A DNA stretch of 64,000 nucleotides from Roseicyclus marinus (lineage in GTDB: Bacteria > Pseudomonadota > Alphaproteobacteria > Rhodobacterales > Rhodobacteraceae), in NCBI RefSeq assembly GCF_030163795.1, contig NZ_JASJOF010000007.1:1-64000 (forward strand), given 5' to 3'. Under the pieces are notes generated by a model. It was given only the letters and a program-made list of their open reading frames with translations, was not told the DNA's origin and did no database searches. Numbering within the stretch: the first letter of the stretch is position 1; each line of letters opens with the position of its first letter. Of the stretch, positions 46,420 through 54,318 are shown in pieces. The position numbers and the translations under genes were made by a program.

Positions 46420-46866
46420 ATGCCCGCCAAGACCACCGATTTCACCAAGACCATGACCGAAATGATGTCCGCTTTCCCCGTCGACATGACCGCGATGAAC
46501 GACGCGTTCAAATCCTCGGCCGCGATGGGCGAGAAGATGTCGAAGGTGATGCTCGACGCTGCCGACAAGTCGACCGAGATCTCCTCGAAGTTCACCAAGG
46601 ACACGATCGCCAAGCTGGCCGACGTGACCACCGTGAAGGCCGAGCCGACCGACTATTCCAAGGCGATGACCGATTTCGCATCGGCGCAGGCCGAAATGGC
46701 TGCAGAAACCATGGCCGCCTTCGCTGAAGTCGCCAAGAAGGTGCAGATGGAAACCGTCGAGCTGATGATGGCTGCCGGCAAGGAAGTGTCCGAAGAGGCA
46801 ACTGCCGCCGTGAAGAAGGCAACCGCCGAAGTCACGACCGCTGCCAAGAAAGCCGCCGCGAAGTAA
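46420..46866 (+). CDS. phaP: Phasin
   Basis: A 148-residue alpha-helical PHA-granule surface protein. It is rich in Met, Ala, Lys, Glu and Thr, without Cys, and has phasin-family spacing (MTEMMSAFPVDMTAMNDAF, ASAQAEMAAETMAAFAEVAKKVQMETVELMM) plus an Ala/Lys tail AAVKKATAEVTTAAKKAAAK. Phasins coat PHA granules and set their number and size; abundant expression fits the perfect -35 box and strong terminator. The ATG at 46420 has GGAG 10 bases upstream. Located between phaC and phaR. Confidence 0.95.
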   Translation: MPAKTTDFTKTMTEMMSAFPVDMTAMNDAFKSSAAMGEKMSKVMLDAADKSTEISSKFTKDTIAKLADVTTVKAEPTDYSKAMTDFASAQAEMAAETMAAFAEVAKKVQMETVELMMAAGKEVSEEATAAVKKATAEVTTAAKKAAAK

Positions 46867-46916
46867 TCGCAGCACCCCATTTCGTGCTGGTGTCCTCCCC
46901 ACCGGCATGAATGCCA

Positions 46917-46954
46917 GAAGGGCGAGCCTCCTCCCGGCTCGCCCTTCGCGTTTT
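46917..46954 (+). terminator. phaP intrinsic terminator
   Basis: A perfect 12-bp stem GAAGGGCGAGCC / GGCTCGCCCTTC with 7-base loop, then GCGTTTT, 51 bases past the phaP stop. Confidence 0.88.
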
Positions 46955-46973
46955 CTGCCCCTGCACAATAAAT

Positions 46974-47001
46974 TTGCATTTCCCCGTCAACTGGCTAGGC
47001 T
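46974..47001 (+). promoter_or_regulatory. Candidate phaR promoter
   Basis: TTGCAT (46974-46979) and TAGGCT (46996-47001), 16 bases apart, 58 bases before phaR. Just after the -10 are two GCTGCGGCGC half-box-like words, possibly weak PhaR sites for autoregulation, but no full CTGC-N3-GCAG is present. Confidence 0.3.
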
Positions 47002-47058
47002 GCGGCGCACCGCGTCGTTTGAGGCCATTGCTGCGGCGCGCGAAGGAGGGCAGGGACC

Positions 47059-47634
47059 ATGACGAAGGCGCGTCCGGACACAAGCGAGCCGTTGCTCATC
47101 AAGCGCTATGCAAGCCGCAGGCTGTATAACACCGAAACCTCCGATTACGTGACATTGGAAGATATCGCGGGGTTCATCCGCACGGGCCGCGAGGTCAAGA
47201 TCGTCGACCTGAAATCGGGCGATGACCTGACCCGGCAATACCTGCTCCAGATCATCGCGGAACACGAGAGCCGGGGCGATACGATCCTGCCCATCGCCGT
47301 GCTGACCGATCTGGTGCGCAGCTACACGACGCAGGCGGGATCCGTGGTGCCCGATTTCCTGACCGTATCCTTCGAGATGCTGAAAAAGGGCCAGTCGAAG
47401 ATGGTCGAGAACATGACCGCGATAAATCCGCTGTCCAAGATGCCCGGGTTCGAAGCGATGCGCGTGCAGCAAGAAGCTTTCATGAAGGCGATGACCGGCG
47501 GGCTGGGCACGCAATGGTCGGGCCCTGCCACCGAGGACGGCGCGGACGAGAGCGACGAAAGGTCGGCGGCGCAGGAGCTGGACGAGATCAAGCGGCAACT
47601 GGCCGAACTGCAATCCAAGCTCAGCAAGATGTGA
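47059..47634 (+). CDS. phaR: PHA synthesis repressor
   Basis: DNA-binding regulator of PHA genes and granule-binding sensor (191 residues). The N-terminal PHB_acc_N domain has PLLIKRYASRRLYNTETSDYVTLEDIAGFIRTG, and the middle PHB_acc domain QYLLQIIAEHESRGDTILPIAVLTDLVRSY. In Paracoccus, PhaR binds TGC-rich CTGC-N3-GCAG sites and leaves DNA when PHB granules form; the two boxes upstream of phaP are exactly such sites. C-terminal DELDEIKRQLAELQSKLSKM is a short coiled coil. AAGGAGG lies before the ATG. Confidence 0.96.
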   Translation: MTKARPDTSEPLLIKRYASRRLYNTETSDYVTLEDIAGFIRTGREVKIVDLKSGDDLTRQYLLQIIAEHESRGDTILPIAVLTDLVRSYTTQAGSVVPDFLTVSFEMLKKGQSKMVENMTAINPLSKMPGFEAMRVQQEAFMKAMTGGLGTQWSGPATEDGADESDERSAAQELDEIKRQLAELQSKLSKM

Positions 47635-47638
47635 CACC

Positions 47639-47962
47639 ATGCGCTGTGCCGGTTGGGTTGCGCCCTGCGTATTGGGGCTTTTGGTGCCGGTCTTGTCCGG
47701 CTGCGGGCTGTGGCAGGCCGTCTTCGGCCCGCGCGTGGCGGAGACCAGCGCGGAAGCTGCAGTCTACCGCGCGGCGATGGCGGATTTCTCGGATTGTGCC
47801 ACGACCGATGATCTGGCGCTCAGGGCGGTGATCGCCGCGCGTCTGGATGAGGCTGCCGGACGGCTCAATGCGGTCACGCGGCCCACCGACCCCGATCATT
47901 TCTTCATGGCCGACCGGGTGAGCGCCGCGGCGCGCTATTGCGCCGAGGCGGCAGAGGGGTAG
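47639..47962 (+). CDS. Small lipoprotein
   Basis: A 107-residue protein with a lipoprotein signal peptide: hydrophobic GWVAPCVLGLLVPVLSGC with lipobox LSGC (Cys22). The mature part has two Cys residues (DCAT, YCAEAA) and is helical. No family recognised. It starts 5 bases after phaR, so it is co-transcribed, but nothing links it to PHA. It converges with a class III aminotransferase. Confidence 0.7.
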   Translation: MRCAGWVAPCVLGLLVPVLSGCGLWQAVFGPRVAETSAEAAVYRAAMADFSDCATTDDLALRAVIAARLDEAAGRLNAVTRPTDPDHFFMADRVSAAARYCAEAAEG

Positions 47963-47998
47963 CGCCCCGGATATTCCAAAGAACACCCGGGGGTGTGG

Positions 47999-49366
47999 TC
48001 ATGCCAAGGCGGCAAAGACCTGTTTGAGCGCCGCGTCGAGTTTTTCGAACATCTCGTCCATCTGCGCATCCGTCAGGGTGAAGGGTGGGCACAGCACGAC
48101 GGATTGGCCGAGTGGGCGGCAGATCAGCCCGTGATCGGTGCAGGTGTTGGCGATGCGTTCGCTGACCGACAGCTTGCCGTCGAAGGGCACCTTGCCGTCG
48201 CGGTCGCGCACGGCTTCGAGGGCCCACATGTAGCCGATGCCGCGGAGTTCACCGATATTGGGATGCTTGGCGATTTCGGCCAAGCCCGCCTCCATCCGTG
48301 GCGCGCCTTCGCGTACGCGGTCGAGAAGCCCCTCGTTCAGCACAACGTCGATGGCCTTGAGCGCCACGGCGCAGCCGACGGGGTGGCCGGAGGCGGTGAA
48401 GCCGTGGGGGAATTCCTCGATCGGGTCGATGGCGGCCTGAAGGCGGTCGGTCATCTCGGGGCCGAGGATGACGGCGCCCATGGGGAAATAGCCCGCCGTC
48501 AGCGCCTTGGAGGAGATGATCGCGTCGGGGATGAAATCATAGGTCTGGCAGCCCCAGACATTGCCGGTGCGACCGAAGCCGCAGATCACCTCGTCCGCGA
48601 TAAGCGGGATGCCGTGTTTCTTGAGGATCGGTTGGATCGCCTGGAAATAGCCCGCGCTGGGCGGGATGACGCCGCCCGCGCCCATCACCGGTTCGGCGAA
48701 GAAGCCCGCGATCGTGTCGGCGCCTTCGCGGGCGATGACATCTTCGAGTTCCTGCGCGAGGCGGGTGGTGAATTCGGCCTCCGTCTCGCCGGCCTCGCCG
48801 TAGCGCCAGTAATGCGGGCAGGTCAGGTGGATGAAGCCCGGCAGGGGCAGGCCGAAGACGGAATTGTAGGGTTTGCCGGTCATCGAGGCCGAGATGGCCG
48901 TGACGCCGTGATAGCCGTTCCAGCGGGTCAGGATCTTGGTCGCCTGTGGGCGATCCTCGGCCCGGTTCATGAACCACAGCATCTTGACCATGGTGTCGTT
49001 CGCCTCGGACCCGGAGTTGGTGTAGAACACCTTGCCGCGGGAGAAGGGCGAGACCTCGATCAGTTTTTCGGAGAGGGCGACGGTCTGGTCGGACATCCGC
49101 CCGAAAAACGCGTGATAGCCGGGGAAACGGTCGTATTGCGCCTTGGCGGCTTCGGCCAGCCCCTTGTGGTCGAAGCCCGCGACCATGTTCCAGAGGCCCG
49201 AGTTGCTGTCGAGGTAGCGCTTGCCGTTGGTGTCGACGATATAGGGGCCTTCGCCATGGGTGATGACGACGGTGCCCCGTTCCTGCACCGAGGGCAGATC
49301 GGTGAAGCCGTAGAGCGAATAGGCCTCGGCGCGGGCTTCCCATGAATTCGGGGCGTGATCCTTCAT
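47999..49366 (-). CDS. Class III (omega) aminotransferase, probably polyamine- or amine-pyruvate type
   Basis: A 455-residue PLP-dependent class III aminotransferase. Glycine-rich PLP-phosphate region NSGSEANDTMVKMLWF near 118, LIADEVICGFGRTG near 255 (Asp contacting PLP) and catalytic Lys287 in ISSKALTAGYFPMGAV. This subgroup includes putrescine-pyruvate, taurine-pyruvate and beta-alanine-pyruvate aminotransferases, not separable here; a spuC-like putrescine role would fit the neighbouring gamma-glutamyl cluster. AGGAGA precedes the ATG at 49366. A terminator hairpin separates it from the DegT gene, so its expression may be separate. Confidence 0.85.
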   Translation of the reverse strand: MKDHAPNSWEARAEAYSLYGFTDLPSVQERGTVVITHGEGPYIVDTNGKRYLDSNSGLWNMVAGFDHKGLAEAAKAQYDRFPGYHAFFGRMSDQTVALSEKLIEVSPFSRGKVFYTNSGSEANDTMVKMLWFMNRAEDRPQATKILTRWNGYHGVTAISASMTGKPYNSVFGLPLPGFIHLTCPHYWRYGEAGETEAEFTTRLAQELEDVIAREGADTIAGFFAEPVMGAGGVIPPSAGYFQAIQPILKKHGIPLIADEVICGFGRTGNVWGCQTYDFIPDAIISSKALTAGYFPMGAVILGPEMTDRLQAAIDPIEEFPHGFTASGHPVGCAVALKAIDVVLNEGLLDRVREGAPRMEAGLAEIAKHPNIGELRGIGYMWALEAVRDRDGKVPFDGKLSVSERIANTCTDHGLICRPLGQSVVLCPPFTLTDAQMDEMFEKLDAALKQVFAALA

Positions 49367-49442
49367 GATCGTCTCCTGTGATCGGTCTGGGCACAGGCTA
49401 GCCGGGCGGGCGGGCCGCCGCAATCGGGCTGGGCGAAATGCC

Positions 49443-49470
49443 AAGGCCCGGCGACGGTGCGCCGGGCCTT
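49443..49470 (-). terminator. Hairpin terminator after the DegT aminotransferase gene
   Basis: A perfect 11-bp inverted repeat AAGGCCCGGCG / CGCCGGGCCTT with a 6-base loop, in the 134-base gap between the two aminotransferase genes. It ends in TT(TT) on the plus strand and TT on the minus strand; the genes are on the minus strand. Confidence 0.65.
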
Positions 49471-49500
49471 TTGCAGGTGTTTCGTCGGATCGCCCGTGGA

Positions 49501-50742
49501 TCAGGTGCCGTAGGCGCGGGTTTCGCCCTTCACATCCTCGGCTGCGGCGGTCAGCGCATCGGCGATGAAGTCAAGTTCCGCCTTGGTCAGACGCACGGGC
49601 AGGCGCACGTCGCAGGCGCGCATCAGCATGGCCCGCGTGCGCGGCAGGTCGGGCCTGTCGCCGGGGATGAACTGCCAGTTCCAGAAGGCGCGGGCATTGT
49701 CGGAGGACAAGCCGAAGATCTGCACCTTGACCCCGCGCGCCTCGGCCGCCGAAGCAAAGGCCTTTGCCTCGGCGTCGGTGTCGAAGCCTACGAGGTTGAA
49801 CTGGATCGAGTCGGGTGCGCGATCCTCGGGGGCGAGCGGCGGGGGCACGTCGAGCCAGGGCGAGGCGTTCAGGAGACCTGCCACGTAATCGTGGTTTTTG
49901 AGCCCGTCGCGGACCCGGCGGGCAAGCTCCGGGATCTGTGGGCGGATCACGGCGGCGGAGAGGTTCTGGAGCCGCATGTTGTAGAGCGGCAGTTGGTTCT
50001 GCCAGCGGGCGAAGGCCATGGCCAGTTCGGGGTCGTTCTGCCCCTCGGGGCCCTTGTGCTTTTTCCAGTTGTGCTCATAGGCGCCCGACATGATGACCGC
50101 GCGGGCCACCAGATCGGCGTCATCGGTGATCAAGATGCCGCCTTCGCCCGCGTTGATCATCTTGTAGGACTGGAAGGAGAAGCAGCCCATCTTGCCGATG
50201 GTGCCGATCTTGCGGCCATGCCAGAGCGTGCCGAGCGAATGGGCCGCATCCTCGATCACGGGGATGCCGCGCGCATCGCAGAGCGCCATGATCGCATCCA
50301 TGTCGGAGGTGTGGCCGCGCATGTGGCTGATGATGACCGCTTCGATGCTGTCGTCGAGCTTGGCCGCGAAATCATCCATGTCGATGCGGTAGTTTTCGCC
50401 CACCTCGACCAGGACGGGCTGGCAGAAGGCATGGACAACCGCCGAGGGAACGGCCGCGAAGGTGAAGGCGGGGACCAGCACCCGTGCGCCGGGTTGCAGA
50501 TCGAGCGCGCGGAGCGCGAGGAAGATCGCGGCGGAGCAGGACGAGACGGCGAGCGCGTATTTCACGCCCATCATGTCCGCGAATTCGCGTTCCAGCAGGG
50601 CGACGGGCGCATCGGCGGGCGCGGTGTAGCGGAACAGGTCGCCCGATTGCAGCAGGCGGTCGATCTCGGCGCGGGCGGCGTCGGGGATCGGTTCGGCGTC
50701 ATAGACGTTCGGGGCCGGGGCCTCAGACGCGAGAGCTGCCAT
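49501..50742 (-). CDS. DegT/DnrJ/EryC1/StrS family PLP aminotransferase
   Basis: A 413-residue fold-type-I PLP enzyme of the sugar-aminotransferase (DegT) family. ALAVSSCSAAIFLALRALDLQPGARVLVPAFTFAAVPSAV near 63-102, VIEDAAHSLGTLWHGRKIG near 162-180 (the Asp and His around PLP) and the catalytic Lys194 in FSFQSYKMINAGEGGIL. These enzymes usually make amino sugars for LPS or antibiotics, or form cyclic amino products. Here no sugar-nucleotide genes surround it; instead it sits at the end of an amine-catabolism cluster, which makes an unusual substrate likely. Spacer to the FAD gene is 126 bases and may hold its own promoter. Confidence 0.88.
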   Translation of the reverse strand: MAALASEAPAPNVYDAEPIPDAARAEIDRLLQSGDLFRYTAPADAPVALLEREFADMMGVKYALAVSSCSAAIFLALRALDLQPGARVLVPAFTFAAVPSAVVHAFCQPVLVEVGENYRIDMDDFAAKLDDSIEAVIISHMRGHTSDMDAIMALCDARGIPVIEDAAHSLGTLWHGRKIGTIGKMGCFSFQSYKMINAGEGGILITDDADLVARAVIMSGAYEHNWKKHKGPEGQNDPELAMAFARWQNQLPLYNMRLQNLSAAVIRPQIPELARRVRDGLKNHDYVAGLLNASPWLDVPPPLAPEDRAPDSIQFNLVGFDTDAEAKAFASAAEARGVKVQIFGLSSDNARAFWNWQFIPGDRPDLPRTRAMLMRACDVRLPVRLTKAELDFIADALTAAAEDVKGETRAYGT

Positions 50743-50868
50743 GGTTTCACCTTTTCGAAATGTCTCTTTCAGGAATTCTTATCCTGTTACGGTAAGGGAA
50801 TCCAGCATGACGTCACGGTGTCATCAAAATGTCGTGGAAACCGGCGGGTGCGGCACAAGGTGCGGGTG

Positions 50869-52170
50869 TCAGACGCCCAGACGGTCGCGCAGTGCATACC
50901 ATGTCATGGCCAGCGTCAGGAGCGGCGCGCGCAAGCTGGTGCCGCCGGGGAATCGCGGGACGGGAAGGGCTGCGAGCGTGGTGAGCCCGTTTTCCTGCCC
51001 CATCACGGCTTCGGCCATGACACGGCCCGCCATGCCGGACAGGGCCACGCCATGTCCCGAAAAGCCCGCACCGGACAGGATGTTGGGGGCCGCGCGCACC
51101 ACATGGGGCAGGCGCGTCATGGTGATGCCGAGCGAGCCGCCCCAGACATGGGAGATGCCCACGCCCGCAAGCTGCGGGAAAAGCTTTTCCATCCGCGCGA
51201 CAAGGGCGGTGGAGATATCGCGCGGAAAGCCCAGCGAATAGCTTTCGCGGCCGCCGAAGAGGAACCGCCGGTCGGCGCTGAAGCGGTAGTAATTCACCAC
51301 GAAGCGCGCGTCCGAGACGGCGATATCCTCGGCCAGCACGTCGTGCCAACGGTCGGGGATCGGGTCGGTCGCGGCGATGAAGGAATTGATCGGCATCACG
51401 CGGGCGTTCACCTGCGGCAAGATGTTGGGCAGGTAGCCGTTGCCCGCGATGATGGCATGGCCCGCCGTCACCTGACCGCGGGGCGTGGTGAGGGTCAGGC
51501 GGGGGCGGGTGACGATGGCGGTGACTTCGCTGAGTTCGTGGATGACCGCACCTGCCGCCTCGGCGGCGCGGGCCAGCGCGCGGGCATAGGCGAGCGGCTG
51601 GATATGGCCCGCGCTGCGGTCGAGCGTGCCGCCGACGTAGAGCGGCGATTTCACCAGATCGGCGAAGGCGTCGCGGCCCATCACCTCGATCGTGGTGTCG
51701 TAGTGGCGGGCCATGTGATCGGCCTCGAGCCGCGCCTCGGCCAGATCGAGGGCGCTGTATTCGCCATGGGCGACGCCGGGCCGGTAGGCGGCCTCGGGGG
51801 CGTGGGTCTCGCAGAATTGGCGAAGCTGGTCCTTGCCGGTTTCCGACAGGCTCCAGAGCGCGCGGGCGGGACCATTGCCCAGATGGGTTTCGAGCCAGCG
51901 CTGGGATTTGTTGAAGCCCGACTGCACCTGCCCGCCGTTCCGCCCCGAAGCGCCGAAGCCCACGCGATGCGCCTCGAGCACCACGACGCGCCGACCCGCG
52001 CGGGCGAGCGTCAGCGCGGCCCAGAGCCCGGTGAAGCCCGCGCCGAGGATGACGACATCGGCGGATACCGCCCCGGTGAGCGCCGGGCGGTCCGGCTCGG
52101 GCGGCAGGCTGGCGGCATACCAGCTGGGCGCATGTTCGCCGCGCCGGTCGTTGCGGTAGAGCGGGTTCAT
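50869..52170 (-). CDS. puuB: FAD-dependent amine/gamma-glutamylamine oxidase (PuuB-like)
   Basis: A 433-residue flavoprotein oxidase of the DAO (glycine-oxidase-like) family. VVILGAGFTGLWAALTLARAGRRVVVLEAHRVGFGASGRNGGQ near 39-81 is the FAD-binding signature, and GISHVWGGSLGITMTRLPHVVRAAPNILSGAGFSGHGVALSGMAGRVMAE near 344-392 matches gamma-glutamylputrescine oxidase (PuuB). It would oxidise the amine end of a gamma-glutamylated substrate. Its ATG overlaps the stop of the glutamine-synthetase-like gene (4 bases), so they are coupled. Symbol given by family; substrate not proven. Confidence 0.85.
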   Translation of the reverse strand: MNPLYRNDRRGEHAPSWYAASLPPEPDRPALTGAVSADVVILGAGFTGLWAALTLARAGRRVVVLEAHRVGFGASGRNGGQVQSGFNKSQRWLETHLGNGPARALWSLSETGKDQLRQFCETHAPEAAYRPGVAHGEYSALDLAEARLEADHMARHYDTTIEVMGRDAFADLVKSPLYVGGTLDRSAGHIQPLAYARALARAAEAAGAVIHELSEVTAIVTRPRLTLTTPRGQVTAGHAIIAGNGYLPNILPQVNARVMPINSFIAATDPIPDRWHDVLAEDIAVSDARFVVNYYRFSADRRFLFGGRESYSLGFPRDISTALVARMEKLFPQLAGVGISHVWGGSLGITMTRLPHVVRAAPNILSGAGFSGHGVALSGMAGRVMAEAVMGQENGLTTLAALPVPRFPGGTSLRAPLLTLAMTWYALRDRLGV

Positions 52171-53537
52171 ACGTTCAGAAGCAGGTGTTCACGTTCCCAA
52201 GGCGAGATCACCTGAAGAAACTCGTTGTGTTCCAGTTCCTTGACGGCGGAATAGACGCGGCAGAATTCCTCGCCCAGAACCTGCTGGATCGTGGTGTTGG
52301 CGCGCAGAAGGCCGAGCGCGTCGCCAAGGCCGCGCGGCACCCCGCTTTGCATCTGGTAGGCGTCGCCCGAGAAGGGATCGGAGGGGTCGGTCTGTTCCAG
52401 AAGGCCGACAAGGCCGCAGGCAAGCGAGGCGGCGATGCCGAGATAGGGGTTGCAATCCATCCCCGGCAGGCGGTTTTCCACACGCCGTGCGGAGGGTTCG
52501 GACACGGGCACGCGCAGGCCCGTGGTGCGGTTGTCGCGGCCCCATTCGAGGTTGATGGGCGCCGAGAAGTCGGGGACGTAGCGGCGGTAGCTGTTCACGT
52601 AAGGCGCGAGCAGGGCCACCACCGCTGGCAGGTTGCGCTGCATCCCGCCGATGAAATGCAGGAAGGCGGGCGTTTCGGAGCCATCCGCGTTGGAGAAGAT
52701 GTTCTGCCCGGTTTTGATATCCACGACCGAATGGTGGATGTGCATGGCCGAGCCCGGTTCGCCTTCGATCGGTTTGGCCATGAAGGTGGCGTAGGTGTCG
52801 TGTTTCAGCGCCGCCTCGCGGATCATGCGCTTGAAAAAGAACATCTCGTCGGCCAGCCGGACGGGATCGCCGTGGCGCAGGTTTAGCTCGATCTGGCCTG
52901 CGCCGCCTTCTTGCAAGATGCCGTCGATTTCGAGGCCCATGACTTCCGCGAAATCATAGATGTCGTCGATCACCTTGCCGTATTCGTCGACCGCCGACAT
53001 GGAATAGGCCTGACGCGCGGCGGCGCGGCGGCCCGAGCGGCCCATGGGGGGTTCGACCTCGCGGGCGGGGTCGGTGTTGGGGGCGACGAGGTAGAATTCC
53101 ATCTCGGGGGCGACGATGGGTTCCCAGCCGCGCGCCTTGTAGAGATCGACCACACGTTTCAGGACGTTGCGGGGTGCGAAGGGGACCGGATCGCCCTTTT
53201 GGTCGTTGATGTCGTGGATCACCTGAAGCGTCGTGTCCGCCGTCCATGGCGCGGGGGTGGCGGTCGAGAAATCGGGCGTCAGGGTCATGTCGGGTTCGGT
53301 GAACCCGTCGGCGACCGCATCGGCCCAATCGCCGGTGATCGTCTGGAAGAAGATCGAATTGGGCAGGTAGAAGAAAGGCTGGCGGGCGAATTTGCCGCCC
53401 GGCATGGCCTTGCCCCGCGCGATGCCCGCGAGGTCGGCGACGATGCATTCGACCTCGTCTATGGCGCGGCCTTCGAGATAGCTGCGCGAGACCTCGGGCA
53501 GCTTGCCCAGAAGTTCGGCGACGGAATTGGAGCTCAT
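52167..53537 (-). CDS. Glutamine-synthetase-like gamma-glutamyl-amine ligase (first copy)
   Basis: A 456-residue glutamine-synthetase-family ligase of the PuuA / GlnT group. ATP and metal motifs: APEMEFYLV near 139, GAGQIELNLRHGDPVRLADEM near 216, GSAMHIHHSV near 266, NRTTGLRVPVSEPSARRVENRLPGMDCNPYLGIAA near 336-370. Family members ligate glutamate to an amine with ATP hydrolysis (PuuA) or make methylglutamate-type amides. The start has no clear ribosome site but overlaps the GATase stop by 4 bases. Active residues are intact; a paralogue lies 800 bases upstream, beyond the GATase gene. Confidence 0.92.
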   Translation of the reverse strand: MSSNSVAELLGKLPEVSRSYLEGRAIDEVECIVADLAGIARGKAMPGGKFARQPFFYLPNSIFFQTITGDWADAVADGFTEPDMTLTPDFSTATPAPWTADTTLQVIHDINDQKGDPVPFAPRNVLKRVVDLYKARGWEPIVAPEMEFYLVAPNTDPAREVEPPMGRSGRRAAARQAYSMSAVDEYGKVIDDIYDFAEVMGLEIDGILQEGGAGQIELNLRHGDPVRLADEMFFFKRMIREAALKHDTYATFMAKPIEGEPGSAMHIHHSVVDIKTGQNIFSNADGSETPAFLHFIGGMQRNLPAVVALLAPYVNSYRRYVPDFSAPINLEWGRDNRTTGLRVPVSEPSARRVENRLPGMDCNPYLGIAASLACGLVGLLEQTDPSDPFSGDAYQMQSGVPRGLGDALGLLRANTTIQQVLGEEFCRVYSAVKELEHNEFLQVISPWEREHLLLNV

Positions 53538-54244
53538 GCGCTGGCCTTCGTGGCAAAGGGGATGCGGGTGGCCGGCGCGCCCTCGAGGACATCGGCGAGC
53601 CAGTCGGCGATCAGGCGGCTGTCGGTCGGCTGGCCCAAGGTGGCGCGCGCGCCGTCGACAAGATCGTCCGGCACGGTGGCGGAGCGGTGCGCGATCAATT
53701 CCTCGACCACGGAGGTGGGGAATTCGGGATGGGGTTGCACGGTCAGGATGCGGTCGCCATGGGCGAGGACCGCGTGGCGGGTGAAATCGTTCGAGCCGAG
53801 CACCGTGGCACCTGGGGGCAGGTCGACCACCTGATCCTGATGCCAGGCGTGGAGCGAGACGGGGCAACCGCCGACGGTGTAGTTGCGGTGTCCGACGGAC
53901 CAGCCGCCGGAGAATTTCTCGACCCGGCCGCCGAGGGCCTGGGCGATGATCTGGTGGCCGAAGCAGATGCCGACCATGGGCCGCCCGGCATCGCGGATGG
54001 CGCGGATCAGATCCTCGAGCGGGGGGATCCAGGGATGATCTTCGTAGGCACCGTGGCGAGAGCCCGTGACCAGCCAGGCATCGGCGGCATCCGGGCCTTC
54101 GGGAAACTGCATGTCCACCACGGAAAAGGTCCGCAGGTCATAGCCGCGATGGGCGAAGAGGCGGCCGAAGAGATCGGTATAGGTGCCGTCGCGCGCGGCG
54201 ACCTCCGGAGGGACATGGCCGGTTTGCAGGATGCCGAGGATCAT
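53534..54244 (-). CDS. Class I glutamine-amidotransferase-like hydrolase
   Basis: A 236-residue class I (triad) amidotransferase-fold protein. Nucleophile elbow GICFGHQIIAQALGG with Cys94, and QPHPEF with His172 and Glu174, complete the catalytic triad. In the polyamine pathway PuuD, of the same fold class, hydrolyses gamma-glutamyl-GABA. Because this gene is sandwiched between two gamma-glutamyl ligases and before an oxidase, a gamma-glutamyl hydrolase role is likely; an ammonia-channelling amidotransferase is an alternative. Overlaps the following ligase by 4 bases; ATG at 54244. Confidence 0.85.
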   Translation of the reverse strand: MILGILQTGHVPPEVAARDGTYTDLFGRLFAHRGYDLRTFSVVDMQFPEGPDAADAWLVTGSRHGAYEDHPWIPPLEDLIRAIRDAGRPMVGICFGHQIIAQALGGRVEKFSGGWSVGHRNYTVGGCPVSLHAWHQDQVVDLPPGATVLGSNDFTRHAVLAHGDRILTVQPHPEFPTSVVEELIAHRSATVPDDLVDGARATLGQPTDSRLIADWLADVLEGAPATRIPFATKASA

Positions 54245-54318
54245 GGGGTGCTCGTGTTCAAAGGATGCGGCCAAGCTATGCCTGCCTGCGGAACGGGGCA
54301 AGGGGGCGTGGGCGGGCG

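Noticed and set aside
47983-47996. ACACCCGGGGGTGT hairpin between the phaR-linked lipoprotein gene and the aminotransferase
   Set aside because: Arms of 5-6 bp with a 2-4 base loop and no T-run: too weak to call a terminator.
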